Shown here piece by piece: positions 17,547-25,997 of a DNA stretch of 64,000 nucleotides; the first letter of the stretch is position 1; each line of letters begins with the position of its first letter. Below the pieces are notes generated by a model, which was given only the letters and a program-made list of their open reading frames with translations, did not search any database and had not been told where the DNA came from. Origin of the DNA: Paenibacillus taihuensis (GTDB lineage Bacteria; Bacillota; Bacilli; Paenibacillales; Paenibacillaceae). The position numbers were made by a program, and so were the translations under genes. The stretch lies in the NCBI RefSeq assembly GCF_003386535.1, contig NZ_QTTN01000029.1, positions 21,282 through 85,281 on the forward strand. The letters are read 5' to 3'.

Positions 17547-17609
17547 GATCATTTTCGTCCTAGCCGTTATGCTGAAATTATCATCTCTATTAGTTGCGAA
17601 GGAGCGGTT

Positions 17610-18482
17610 ATGATGAGCGAAGCAGTGGGGCAAGCGACAATTGCACTTATTGGAGCAGGCGGGAAAATGGGCTGCAGGATTACGGATAACTTGAAGACGG
17701 CTGAGTACAGGCTGCTGCTATGTGAACAGTCGGAGAGCGGGATAGCGCGTATTGCCGAGCGGGGGCTGTCGATTACGCCGAATGGGGAAGCGCTCGCGGA
17801 AGCGGACTTTGTTATTCTTGCGGTACCTGACGCAATCATTGGACCGTTATCGGAGCTTATTGTACCGAAACTGCGTCCGAATACGACGGTAATCGTGCTC
17901 GATCCTGCGGCTGCTTACGCGAACCAGGTGGCGCTGCGCGACGATTGCACGTTCGTCGTGACGCATCCGTGCCATCCCGCCTTGTTCGAGGAGCAGGATT
18001 CGCCGGAGGCGCGCAAGGATATGTTCGGCGGCATTGCAGCGAAGCAGGATATCGTCATTGCGCTGCACCAAGGACGCGAGGACCTGTACGATGAGGCGGA
18101 GCAGATCTGCATTCGGATGTTTGCGCCTGTTGTAAGCTGCCATCGGATCACAGTGGAGCAGATGGCGCTGCTCGAGCCGGCTGCTGCGGAAGTCGTTGCC
18201 GCAGCTGCAGCCTGCATTATGAAGGAAGCGATGGATGAGGTCATTCGGATGGGCGTTCCGGAAGCGGCGGCAAGGTCGTTCATGCTCGGACATATTCAAA
18301 TCCCGCTCGCGATCGCCTTCAATAACGTCAATCCGTTCTCGGACGCGGCGAAGGTAGCGATCAATTACGGCTACGAGAAAATATTCAAGCCGGATTGGAA
18401 GCAAGTATTTACGAAGGAATCGCTCGATGAAGTGCTGCGGCTTATGCTTCATCTGGATGAGAAGCCGGCGGTTCGCCAATAG
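17610..18482 (+). CDS. NAD-binding PGDH_C-family dehydrogenase, D-apionate oxidoisomerase-like
   Basis: About 290 residues from ATG at 17610 (or 17613), with AAGGAG immediately upstream. An N-terminal Rossmann fold is clear: IALIGAGGKMGCRI, ADFVILAVPDAIIGPL and VVTHPCHPALF. A helical C-terminal domain (EPAAAEVVAAAAACIMKEAM, ARSFMLGHIQIPLAIAF) resembles the phosphogluconate-dehydrogenase C-terminal family that includes the D-apionate oxidoisomerase ApnO. ApnO oxidises and rearranges D-apionate for catabolism of the branched sugar apiose. The family call is solid and the apionate link tentative; the divergent isomerase and GntR gene support a sugar-acid role. Confidence 0.78.
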   Translation: MMSEAVGQATIALIGAGGKMGCRITDNLKTAEYRLLLCEQSESGIARIAERGLSITPNGEALAEADFVILAVPDAIIGPLSELIVPKLRPNTTVIVLDPAAAYANQVALRDDCTFVVTHPCHPALFEEQDSPEARKDMFGGIAAKQDIVIALHQGREDLYDEAEQICIRMFAPVVSCHRITVEQMALLEPAAAEVVAAAAACIMKEAMDEVIRMGVPEAAARSFMLGHIQIPLAIAFNNVNPFSDAAKVAINYGYEKIFKPDWKQVFTKESLDEVLRLMLHLDEKPAVRQ

Positions 18483-18494
18483 CTTGAACATACA

Positions 18495-18557
18495 GAAAGC
18501 GGCTGGATAGAAGCGTATGCTTGCATGATTGCATACGCCTCTGATCCAGCCGCTTTC
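18495..18557. terminator. long bidirectional terminator hairpin
   Basis: GAAAGCGGCTGGAT (18495-18508) pairs with ATCCAGCCGCTTTC (18544-18557). An inner stem GCGTATGC/GCATACGC stacks on it. It separates the convergent dehydrogenase and AraC genes. Confidence 0.75.
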
Positions 18558-18559
18558 AT

Positions 18560-19336
18560 TTAGCTGCCGCTTCGTCCATCAGGCACTACCCGTTTGTTTG
18601 CCCGATATTGCCGCGGTGGTATGCCGATCTCGCGCTTGAACAGCTTGCAGAACTGAGCGTCAGTCGAGAAGCCGGAGCGGCTCGCGATATCGAGCACGGA
18701 TAGGTCCGTCTTCACGAGCAGCTCGCAGCTGTTCGCAATTCGCTTCGTCAGCACATATTGCTGCGGCGATATGCCGAATTCCTCCTTGAACAGGTGGCGG
18801 AACCGGTCATAGCTGTAGCCGAAATTTTCCGCCATGTCGCTAAGGTTCAGCTTCTCATGAAAGTGGTTGTCGATGTAACGCTGGAACGTAACGAGCTTCT
18901 TGCCGCCTGTGCGCATCGACCACAGCTCGTGCTTTTGCCTCGAAAGTTCAACCGCCAGCCTGCCTATCATAAAGTCGAGCATGAGGGAGTAGTGCGCCTT
19001 CTTGCTCGTGTATTCGTCATAGAGCGATTCGAGCAGGGATAGGATCGTGGAATCCTTATCCTGAAACAGCCCTTCCTCCAGCTCAAGTAATTCTTCTTCA
19101 CAGGTGAAGCCGACGAAGATTACATCGGTATCTTGTATTCTGCGCTCATCATGCAGCGTCCCCGGGCGAATGAGGCAGAAGCTGCCCGCGCCGAAACGGT
19201 ACTTTGTGTTGCCGATCTCCGTACTCCCGTTGCCGTTAATATAGTAAACGACCTCAAAACAATGATGGGTATGATGCGAAATATAGGTCTGCTTTCCACG
19301 GAGCGACCGGTATAGAAATTCGAACTTTAATCGCAT
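18560..19336 (-). CDS. AraC-family transcriptional regulator
   Basis: About 258 residues from ATG at 19336 (MRLKFEFLYRSLRGKQTYIS), with AAGGGG about 9 bases upstream; a longer frame reaches 19417. N-terminal cupin (HHTHHCFEVVYYINGNGSTE, FCLIRPGTLHDE) and C-terminal double HTH (LNLSDMAENFGYSYDRFRHL, YVLTKRIANSCELL, IASRSGFSTDAQFCKLFKRE). This is a typical sugar or organic effector sensor. It is divergent from a FadR-type gntR gene and the transporter operon behind it, which it may co-regulate. Confidence 0.88.
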   Translation of the reverse strand: MRLKFEFLYRSLRGKQTYISHHTHHCFEVVYYINGNGSTEIGNTKYRFGAGSFCLIRPGTLHDERRIQDTDVIFVGFTCEEELLELEEGLFQDKDSTILSLLESLYDEYTSKKAHYSLMLDFMIGRLAVELSRQKHELWSMRTGGKKLVTFQRYIDNHFHEKLNLSDMAENFGYSYDRFRHLFKEEFGISPQQYVLTKRIANSCELLVKTDLSVLDIASRSGFSTDAQFCKLFKREIGIPPRQYRANKRVVPDGRSGS

Positions 19337-19472
19337 GGATACAATTCCCCTTTGCACAAACGGCGCCAATTCGTATAACATAGTAACCACAACGTATAAA
19401 AACGCTTTCTTTTCCAATCATAAGCGATAGCTGGGCATGACGCAATGGGAAGACAGGCTTGATGAATTCCAG

Positions 19473-19519
19473 TTGACATACCAACTTTCATTCGCTTACT
19501 ATGTACCTATCAGATAGGT
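19473..19519 (+). promoter_or_regulatory. promoter and autoregulatory operator of the FadR-type gntR gene
   Basis: TTGACA (19473-19478), an 18-base spacer and TACTAT (19497-19502) form a sigma-A promoter. Directly after it lies the perfect palindrome ACCTATC-A-GATAGGT (19505-19519), where a bound repressor would block initiation. A 13/15 copy occurs at 20297-20311 in front of the transporter operon. Confidence 0.65.
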
Positions 19520-19548
19520 AGCAAGGTGAGGGGGATGGACGCGAACAG

Positions 19549-20229
19549 ATGGGTAAAATACAGAAGATATTAGTGCATGAGCAAGTATCGCAAGAGATTC
19601 AAAACTTCATCCAGGAGCATGAGCTTTCAGAGGGAGACAAGCTGCCGTCTGTTGAGGAAATGACGAGAATGTTCGGCGTCGGGCGTTCGTCACTGCGCGA
19701 GGCGCTTCGTTATTTGGAAGCGATGGACATCATTGAAGTCCACAACGGCAAAGGGATCTTCGTAAAAGAAGTGAACACGTTCCGCATTACAGGCAAGGTG
19801 AAGATCGAGCGGGAGCGTAATTTCCTGCTGAATATCCTTGAGGTGCGCAGAGCGCTGGAGGGGCAAGCTGTCGTTCTAGCTTCCAAGCGGATTACGAGCA
19901 AGCAGATCAAGGAAGTCGAAGAATGTCTGGAAGAGTACCGCATTCTGAAGGAAGCGAATAAAGATACGTCCCAGATCGATTTGATGTTCCATCTCCATAT
20001 TATTAAAGCGGCGAAGAACCCGATTTTGGAGACGGTATTGGACTCGATCTCCGGCTTGTATGAGAAGTTCTTCAATGAACCGCTTGGCGACAAGGCGTTG
20101 TTTGATGAGACGTATCCGTTCCATCATACAATGTTCGCGGGCATTGCGGCACATGACACGAAAGTCGCGATGGAAGAGTTCGATAAGTTGATGGACTGCA
20201 TCGAGGCGAAAATCAAAAGCGTAAAATAA
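19549..20229 (+). CDS. GntR-family regulator, FadR/FCD subgroup
   Basis: A 226-residue protein: winged helix (residues ~8-75; FIQEHELSEGDKLPSVEEMT, GVGRSSLREALRYLEAMDII) and an FCD effector domain (residues ~95-220; LLNILEVRRALEGQAVVLAS, DLMFHLHIIKAAKNP, HHTMFAGIAAHD). It lies upstream of, and in the same direction as, the binding-protein/permease operon. It probably represses both itself and that operon through the shared palindrome at 19505 and 20297. The effector is unknown; FCD proteins commonly bind carboxylates. Confidence 0.9.
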   Translation: MGKIQKILVHEQVSQEIQNFIQEHELSEGDKLPSVEEMTRMFGVGRSSLREALRYLEAMDIIEVHNGKGIFVKEVNTFRITGKVKIERERNFLLNILEVRRALEGQAVVLASKRITSKQIKEVEECLEEYRILKEANKDTSQIDLMFHLHIIKAAKNPILETVLDSISGLYEKFFNEPLGDKALFDETYPFHHTMFAGIAAHDTKVAMEEFDKLMDCIEAKIKSVK

Positions 20230-20264
20230 TGAAGCCGTGTAAACAGAATTCGCATTTTTTCTTA

Positions 20265-20311
20265 TTGACACTGTAAAGCGCTTTCAACTATAATCAACCT
20301 ATCAGACAGGA
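20265..20311 (+). promoter_or_regulatory. transporter-operon promoter with cre-like and GntR-type operators
   Basis: TTGACA (20265-20270) and TATAAT (20289-20294) with 18-base spacing form a near-consensus promoter. The spacer contains the palindrome AAAGCGCTTT (20275-20284), a degenerate cre-like site. Immediately downstream is ACCTATCAGACAGGA (20297-20311), 13/15 identical to the operator at 19505. Both a catabolite signal and the GntR repressor could act here. Confidence 0.65.
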
Positions 20312-20494
20312 TGACTGGCTGACACACTGTTAGCATCTGCTTGCTGCAGGGGGAATTTTTTTAGAAAGAGTTGTACAAATATTCAGAAATGAAAGACGAA
20401 TTAAGTTCCAAGATTAGCGTGTAATTCATTACACATTAATCGCCAAAGAGTTCCCAGTCTCATTGATCACCAAATTGAATGTGGAGGGTTTCTA

Positions 20495-21859
20495 ATGGGG
20501 GTAACTAAGAAGTCGAAGTATTTGTATCTCGGTCTCGCTACGACAGTGATGGCAGGCATGCTATCCGCTTGCGGCGGCAACAGCAATGATTCTTCTAATT
20601 CCGGAAACACGAACAATGCAGCGCAAAGCAACAACGCAGGCAGCACGCAAGAGAAGGTTAATCTTCGCATGATTGAGAGCTTGACGAGCCCGGCCCGTAC
20701 GGAGCTGCTGAAAGCATCGATCAAACGCTTCGAGGATGCGAACCCGAATATTACGGTTGAGCTGATCTCGCCACCTTTCGACCAAGCGGACAATAAGATC
20801 CGTACGATGCTTGGCGCAGGCGAAGACCTTGATGTACTTGAAGTGCGCGACCTGACAATCAATGAAGACGTTACGAACGGATATGTTGAAAACCTGGAGC
20901 CTTATGCGTCCAAATGGGCGGATTATGCTACGGTTTCTCAAGCAGCGAAGACAGTAGCCTCGATCGCTGATAAGCCGTACTTCATCGCAAACGGCATGTA
21001 CGAGCGTCAAATGTTCTACCGTAAAGACTGGTTCGACGCAGCCGGCCTTGCCGCTCCGAAAACATGGGAAGATGTTTACAACGCAGGCAAGAAGCTGACA
21101 GATCCAAGCAAGAACCATTACGGTTTCTCGTTCCGCGGCGGCCCTGGAGGCAATGGTTATGTTGATGCCATCGCGCAAAGCTACAACGGCACGAACTTGG
21201 ACGAAGCCGACGGCCACTTCCTGAAGGACGGTAAAACATCGATCTATGGAACGCCTGAAGCGAAAGCGGCGCTTGAGCTTTACCAGAAAATCTTCAAAGA
21301 CACAGCGCCTGCCGATTCCATCAACTGGGGCTTCGCAGAGCAAGTACAAGCGTTTACTTCCGGCGTAACGGCTATGCTGATGCAAGATCCGGACGTTATC
21401 GGCGTTCTGAATGAGAAAATGGAAAAAGGAACTTGGGCTTCCACATTCCTGCCTGTAGGTCCTACTGGCAAAACGTTCTATGGCATTGGCGCAGCTGGCT
21501 GGGGCATGACTTCCTTCTCGAAGCATAAAGACGAAGCTTGGAAGCTGATCGAATTCTTGTCGAGCCCTGCAGAGAACACGGCGTTCTGTAAAGCGTTCGG
21601 CTTGCTGCCGATCCACTCCTCCGCATCGGAAGATCCGGTCTTCCAAGAAGGTCCGTATGCGACATTGCTTGAAATGAACACGAAGCCGGAAGATTATATT
21701 CCGCTTAAACCGAACTACAGCTACACGGAAATCGGCGACTGGGGCGATGTTGTCATGAAGAACACGCAAGCTTGGCTCCTCGGCCAAGCATCACTCGACG
21801 ATACGCTCAAAATCTTGGATAAATACTGGCAAGACCAGAAAGCGAAACTTGCGAAGTAA
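20495..21859 (+). CDS. ABC transporter extracellular solute-binding protein (family 1)
   Basis: A 454-residue lipoprotein: signal peptide with lipobox LSAC (Cys at about residue 27), an Asn/Ser-rich linker, then the periplasmic-binding fold (FEDANPNITVELISPPFDQA, KPYFIANGMYERQMFYRKDW, GFSFRGGPGGNGYVDAIAQS). It captures an oligosaccharide or related solute outside the membrane and passes it to the two permeases downstream. The start has GGAGGG upstream. A strong hairpin directly after its stop probably makes this the most abundant product of the operon. No ATPase gene is nearby. Confidence 0.92.
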   Translation: MGVTKKSKYLYLGLATTVMAGMLSACGGNSNDSSNSGNTNNAAQSNNAGSTQEKVNLRMIESLTSPARTELLKASIKRFEDANPNITVELISPPFDQADNKIRTMLGAGEDLDVLEVRDLTINEDVTNGYVENLEPYASKWADYATVSQAAKTVASIADKPYFIANGMYERQMFYRKDWFDAAGLAAPKTWEDVYNAGKKLTDPSKNHYGFSFRGGPGGNGYVDAIAQSYNGTNLDEADGHFLKDGKTSIYGTPEAKAALELYQKIFKDTAPADSINWGFAEQVQAFTSGVTAMLMQDPDVIGVLNEKMEKGTWASTFLPVGPTGKTFYGIGAAGWGMTSFSKHKDEAWKLIEFLSSPAENTAFCKAFGLLPIHSSASEDPVFQEGPYATLLEMNTKPEDYIPLKPNYSYTEIGDWGDVVMKNTQAWLLGQASLDDTLKILDKYWQDQKAKLAK

Positions 21860-21867
21860 TGCTAGTG

Positions 21868-21900
21868 GTGATGGGTGGCTCCGCTGCCCATCACTTTTTT
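21868..21900 (+). terminator. intraoperonic terminator/attenuator after binding-protein gene
   Basis: GTGATGGG (21868-21875) and CCCATCAC (21887-21894) form an 8-bp stem followed by six T. It lies between the binding protein and its permeases, so partial termination would set a high ratio of binding protein to permease. Confidence 0.7.
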
Positions 21901-21921
21901 AATAAGGGGGGGTTAAAATTT

Positions 21922-22857
21922 ATGGAAACGAATGTTAAGGCTGGTTCGACGGAGAACAAAGCGAAGAAATCCAGATTTTCGTCACAGCTATGGTTTATCT
22001 GGCTCTGTTTGCTCCCTGTTATTGTTCTGGTTCTAACCTTTACTTATTATCCCGTTGTTCGCGGTATAACGCTCGCGTTTCAAGATTACAATCTGATGCA
22101 TGTGAAGAACGTCAAGTTTATCGGGTTCGATAACTTTAAAACGATCTTCCATGATAACCAATTTATTTTGGCGTTGAAGAACAGCTTGAAGTGGGTGTTC
22201 TACTCCTTAATCGCACAATTCATTCTTGGTTTCATTCTCGCACTCGTATTGAATAAGCCTTTCAAAGGCAGGGGCATTTACCAAGGTTTGGTTTTCTATT
22301 CCTGGGCACTTTCCGGTTTTCTCATCGGTTTGATTTTCAAATGGCTGTACAATTCCCAAATCGGCGTAATTAACGATCTATTACTTCGCGCAGGAATTAT
22401 TAAAACGCGTATCGGATTCTTGTCCGATCCGCATTGGGCGATGTTCTCCGTAATCAGCGCAAATGTATGGTACGGTATAGCATTTTTCGCGATTATGCTG
22501 CTTGCTGCATTGCAATCGATACCTGGCGAATTGTTCGAGGCTGCCGATATCGACGGAGCGGGATGGCTGCGTAAATTGTTTAACGTTATCATTCCTTATA
22601 TCATGCCTACAATCATAACTACGACTTTGCTTCGAGTGATTTGGATTTTCAGCGACCCTACGCTGATTTACTCTATGACGAACGGCGGGCCGGCTGGACT
22701 GACCAATATCGTATCTTCATTCATGCTCTCTAAAGTGTTTGGAAACGGCGAATATGGTCTTGGTTCGGCAGTGGGCATTGTGATGATGATCATGCTGATG
22801 CTCTACACGATCTTCTACCTGTTTGCGACAAAATCGGAGAAAGCGGGGGACTTCTAA
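21922..22857 (+). CDS. carbohydrate ABC transporter permease (MalF type)
   Basis: About 311 residues from ATG at 21922 (METNVKAGSTENKAKKSR), with AAGGGGGGG upstream; the longer frame starting at 21859 would overlap the hairpin and is not favoured. Six transmembrane segments are visible, and the EAA loop reads EAADIDGAGWLRKLFNVIIP, the contact site for the ATPase. It pairs with the next permease to form the CUT1 channel for the solute caught by the upstream lipoprotein. Confidence 0.92.
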   Translation: METNVKAGSTENKAKKSRFSSQLWFIWLCLLPVIVLVLTFTYYPVVRGITLAFQDYNLMHVKNVKFIGFDNFKTIFHDNQFILALKNSLKWVFYSLIAQFILGFILALVLNKPFKGRGIYQGLVFYSWALSGFLIGLIFKWLYNSQIGVINDLLLRAGIIKTRIGFLSDPHWAMFSVISANVWYGIAFFAIMLLAALQSIPGELFEAADIDGAGWLRKLFNVIIPYIMPTIITTTLLRVIWIFSDPTLIYSMTNGGPAGLTNIVSSFMLSKVFGNGEYGLGSAVGIVMMIMLMLYTIFYLFATKSEKAGDF

Positions 22858-22858
22858 T

Positions 22859-23686
22859 ATGCAGAAGAAGCTGCTGGTAAGTGCTAAAGTGGTATACTTG
22901 GCGCTTCATGCTGTCGTGATGTTGTTTCCTCTGTATTGGATCATCATTACTTCCTTGAAACCGCAGAAACAAATTTTCAGCTCGCCGATTCATTATTGGC
23001 CGGAGACGTTAACATTCGACAACTATAAGAAGCTGTTCGAGTTCTCTAACTTCGGTGTTTACATCTTCAACAGCTTGCTCGTATCGATCGCCGCGGCAGC
23101 TTGCGTTATCGCGATTTCCATCTTGAGCGGTTATGTACTCGCACGGTTTAAGTTCAAAGGCCACAAGCATATTATGTTCGGGTTCTTCCTGACACAAATG
23201 CTGCCGGGAATCGGCGCGCTCATCGTGCTTTATAAAATGATGTCGAGCATGCATTTAACGAATCATCTCGCATCGCTCGTGCTTATCTATACGGTCGGAA
23301 GCATCCCGTTCTCGACGATTATGCTTAGAGGGTTCTTCCAGCGTATTCCTTCGAGCCTAGAGGCAGCTGCAATGATCGACGGCTGTTCTCGAATAACTGC
23401 ATTATTCCGCGTCATTATTCCGGTCATGCTGCCTGGTATCGCAGCAACGTTCATATTTGCTTTCGTGAACAACTGGAATGAGCTGATCATGGCCGTTATG
23501 TTTATTGACAGCGAAGCGAGCAAGACGCTTCCGGTTGCGATGAATTCGTTCGTTATGAAGTTTGATATCGACTGGGGCGCGATGTCGGCGGGCACTGTTC
23601 TGTCCGTTATCCCTACAATTATCGTATTTGCGATCGCGCAGCGCTTTATCGTAGAAGGACTGACACAAGGCGCAGAAAAAGGTTAA
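22859..23686 (+). CDS. carbohydrate ABC transporter permease (MalG type)
   Basis: About 275 residues from ATG at 22859 (MQKKLLVSAKVVYLALHAVV), starting just after the stop of the partner permease with GGGG upstream. Six membrane segments and an EAA loop (EAAAMIDGCSRITALFRVII) followed by MLPGIAATFIFAF, as in MalG. It forms the heteromeric channel with the preceding gene. The energising ATPase is not in the window, as is usual where one MsmX-type ATPase serves many CUT1 systems. Confidence 0.92.
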   Translation: MQKKLLVSAKVVYLALHAVVMLFPLYWIIITSLKPQKQIFSSPIHYWPETLTFDNYKKLFEFSNFGVYIFNSLLVSIAAAACVIAISILSGYVLARFKFKGHKHIMFGFFLTQMLPGIGALIVLYKMMSSMHLTNHLASLVLIYTVGSIPFSTIMLRGFFQRIPSSLEAAAMIDGCSRITALFRVIIPVMLPGIAATFIFAFVNNWNELIMAVMFIDSEASKTLPVAMNSFVMKFDIDWGAMSAGTVLSVIPTIIVFAIAQRFIVEGLTQGAEKG

Positions 23687-23727
23687 ACATACAATCGATT
23701 CCGGCGATATCAAGGAGAGCCACGATA

Positions 23728-24909
23728 ATGACGAAACTTACTTTGGAGCAGATGTACACGGCGATTTCGCATGATGAGTTCGATGATCGCCACTACGGCG
23801 CCATTCAAATTCCAATCTACCAGAACAGCCTGTTTGCATTCGATACGTATCCACAATTCGAGCATGCTTTTGAGCAAGAGCTCGGCAGCCATATTTACTC
23901 GCGCGGCAACAATCCCACTGTCGAATTTCTGGAAGGGAAGCTTGCGTTGCTGGAAGGCGCGGATGCCGCTCGCTGCTTTGCATCGGGGATGGCCGCGATC
24001 AGCGCGGCGATCTTCTCATCGGTGAAAGCAGGAGACCATATCGTTTGCGTCAGCAATGCGTATGGTCCCGCAAGACATGTCATGGGCGAATACTTGAAGC
24101 GTTTCGGCGTGGAAACGACTTTTGTGGAGGGCAGTAGGCACGAAGCGGTTCAAGCGGCGGTCCGCCCGAATACGAAGCTCATTTATTTGGAAAGTCCAAG
24201 TTCACAAATGTTTGAACTAATCGACTTGGAGGCGTGCGCGAAGCTTGCAAAGGGGATCGGAGCACGCACGATCATTGATAACACGTGGGCGACGCCAATC
24301 TTCCAGAACCCGCTCGAGTTCGGCATTGATCTTGTCGTTCATTCGATTACGAAGTATATCTCGGGCCACAGCGATGCGCTCGGCGGGGTCGTCATGGGCG
24401 CGAATGAGTTGATGAAGCCGCTTAGCCGCGATGAATACATGCTCTTCGGCGGCATTATGACGGCGCATACCGCAGCGCTTGTTCTTCGCGGCTTGCGTAC
24501 GCTGCCTGTACGCATGGAACGCTGCCAAGCGAGCGGGCTGAAGGTTGCGAGCTGGCTTGAAACGAGTCCATTCGTGGAACGGGTATATCACCCGGGACTG
24601 CCTTCGCATCCGCAGCATGATTTGGCGAAGAAGCAGCTGAAAGGGTACAGCAGCCTGTTCTCCTTTGAGAGCAAGCAGCCGATCGAGCGACTTAAAGCAT
24701 GGGCATCGAAGCTGAAGCTGTTTAAAATTGCGGTCAGCTGGGGCGGCTACGAGAGTCTTGTGACCGTTGGCCGCAATACCAGCGTTAGCGGTGAGGTCAA
24801 GTCGGTTGTGCGCATCTATGTCGGGCTGGAGAGTCCGGACGATCTAATTCGCGATATGCAGGATACTTGGCAGGAAGTGACAGCAACCAGTTCTGTAGAT
24901 CGTGTATAG
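23728..24909 (+). CDS. Cys/Met-metabolism PLP-dependent enzyme
   Basis: A 393-residue type-I-fold enzyme of the cystathionine gamma-synthase/methionine gamma-lyase group. Visible features are YSRGNNPTVEFLEGKLALLE, ASGMAAISAAI, IIDNTWATP and the PLP-lysine motif HSITKYISGHSDALGG (Lys209). Family members make or cleave C-S bonds in transsulfuration or do related gamma-eliminations. It starts 41 bases after the MalG-type permease on the same strand with GGAGAG upstream, so it is probably the last gene of the transporter operon. That is an unusual partner for a CUT1 system. Confidence 0.85.
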   Translation: MTKLTLEQMYTAISHDEFDDRHYGAIQIPIYQNSLFAFDTYPQFEHAFEQELGSHIYSRGNNPTVEFLEGKLALLEGADAARCFASGMAAISAAIFSSVKAGDHIVCVSNAYGPARHVMGEYLKRFGVETTFVEGSRHEAVQAAVRPNTKLIYLESPSSQMFELIDLEACAKLAKGIGARTIIDNTWATPIFQNPLEFGIDLVVHSITKYISGHSDALGGVVMGANELMKPLSRDEYMLFGGIMTAHTAALVLRGLRTLPVRMERCQASGLKVASWLETSPFVERVYHPGLPSHPQHDLAKKQLKGYSSLFSFESKQPIERLKAWASKLKLFKIAVSWGGYESLVTVGRNTSVSGEVKSVVRIYVGLESPDDLIRDMQDTWQEVTATSSVDRV

Positions 24910-24929
24910 CGAGACTTGTTCTTTCTTTC

Positions 24930-24997
24930 AAAAAAAATCGGAAAGCAAGTGTGGGAAAACAGGTAACTGCTCCCGCGCTCGTTTTCCGATTTTTTTT
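24930..24997. terminator. terminator after the PLP-enzyme operon
   Basis: A-run plus ATCGGAAA (about 24937-24944) pairs with TTTCCGAT plus T-run (24983-24997) around a longer internal loop. It is usable on both strands. Confidence 0.7.
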
Positions 24998-25148
24998 GTC
25001 TTCGCCCGTAGACAATGACTTTTGAACTAGTGAAGTGAAAGAGTCCCGCTTGCGACTAGAAATGCAGGCAGATAGTGGAAATTCAGCCGCTCAGCTGCTT
25101 TTTTTTATGCGATTTTAGCCCTATGGATGAGTTCTCTGAATTTAGTAA

Positions 25149-25177
25149 TTGAAGTATATTCGTGATTTACATATAAT
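25149..25177 (+). promoter_or_regulatory. promoter of the AgrD-like locus
   Basis: TTGAAG (25149-25154), 17-base spacer and TATAAT (25172-25177). The predicted transcript start near 25184 is only a dozen bases before the first possible start codon at 25195. Confidence 0.5.
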
Positions 25178-25194
25178 GGCGATAGGAAGTCGAA

Positions 25195-25950
25195 ATGCCA
25201 CATAAAGTGGGGAAAAATGGAGAAGTGATCGGGCCTAACAGCCCGTTGTGCAGCAGCTTATCAGAGGGAGTCACAGGCGCTATGGATTACATCTTGTTTG
25301 TTATTGGATCAACTTTTGAGTATTTTGGCATGTTTCTGTTTTTGTTTGCTTTGTTTAGGTTCGGACTCTATTTCCGCCTTATCATGTATGTTGTCATCGT
25401 TTCAGTGCTTATGAGTCAAGTTTCCTATTTCACACGTCTTGATCCTTCGGTAGGGGATTTATCTACATACATACAGTTTGTATTGTTCGTTATCGTGCTA
25501 TGGGTGTTGTTCCAAGTGCCGATTTTCCATTCAATCGTCATGAATTTTGCCGGATTGGCTGGAGGACTCGCTATTCAAGGGGTCATCATTCTTCTGACGA
25601 ACATGGTGGGAGGTTTGTCGCTTGACTCAATTCAAGATAGCAGACCGATTCTTACTTCATTACAGTTCGTTACGTTTCTTGCCCAGATTGGCATAGCTAG
25701 GGCAGTTTACATTATGAACTGGGGGTTCGACTTTGTGCCTACCTCTCGCAGAAGTTATGTGAGAATTAACAGGACAAGCGCTATATTGCTGGCTATCATT
25801 GCAAGTTGCATTGTTGTGGCTGCAGCACTCGCATTCGTATTCCGCAACGACTACAACGATTATGTGTTATATGCAAGCGTCGTATTTCTATGCACTCTTC
25901 CGGTATTCCTCTATTTCTCCCTTCGGAAAGATGTTGAGGATGCTGCTTAA
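25195..25950 (+). CDS. multispan membrane protein upstream of AgrD-like peptide
   Basis: Up to 251 residues; an alternative start is ATG at 25282 (MDYILFVIGSTFEYFGMF) with AGGGAG upstream. Six to seven hydrophobic helices cover nearly all of the protein, with SQVSYFTRLDPS between two of them. It resembles the membrane sensor half of AgrC-type histidine kinases of Paenibacillus, but no kinase domain follows. It also lacks the clear His/Cys pair expected of the AgrB protease, so it is not an obvious AgrB. The next gene is a pheromone-like peptide 47 bases downstream. A role in peptide sensing, immunity or export is inferred from position only. Confidence 0.65.
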   Translation: MPHKVGKNGEVIGPNSPLCSSLSEGVTGAMDYILFVIGSTFEYFGMFLFLFALFRFGLYFRLIMYVVIVSVLMSQVSYFTRLDPSVGDLSTYIQFVLFVIVLWVLFQVPIFHSIVMNFAGLAGGLAIQGVIILLTNMVGGLSLDSIQDSRPILTSLQFVTFLAQIGIARAVYIMNWGFDFVPTSRRSYVRINRTSAILLAIIASCIVVAAALAFVFRNDYNDYVLYASVVFLCTLPVFLYFSLRKDVEDAA

Positions 25951-25997
25951 TCTTATTGTGAACCAGGACTTTCGTACCTGAGGGGAGGTGAACAGCT

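Noticed and set aside
20561..21787. Minus-strand 408-codon open frame under the binding-protein gene
   Set aside because: It is rich in Arg, Cys and Val with no domain pattern, no ribosome site, and sits entirely opposite a secure coding gene.
25030..25110. Weak CAGC/GCTG hairpin followed by eight T at about 25084-25106
   Set aside because: The stem is only four base pairs; the stronger terminator at 24930-24997 already ends the upstream operon.
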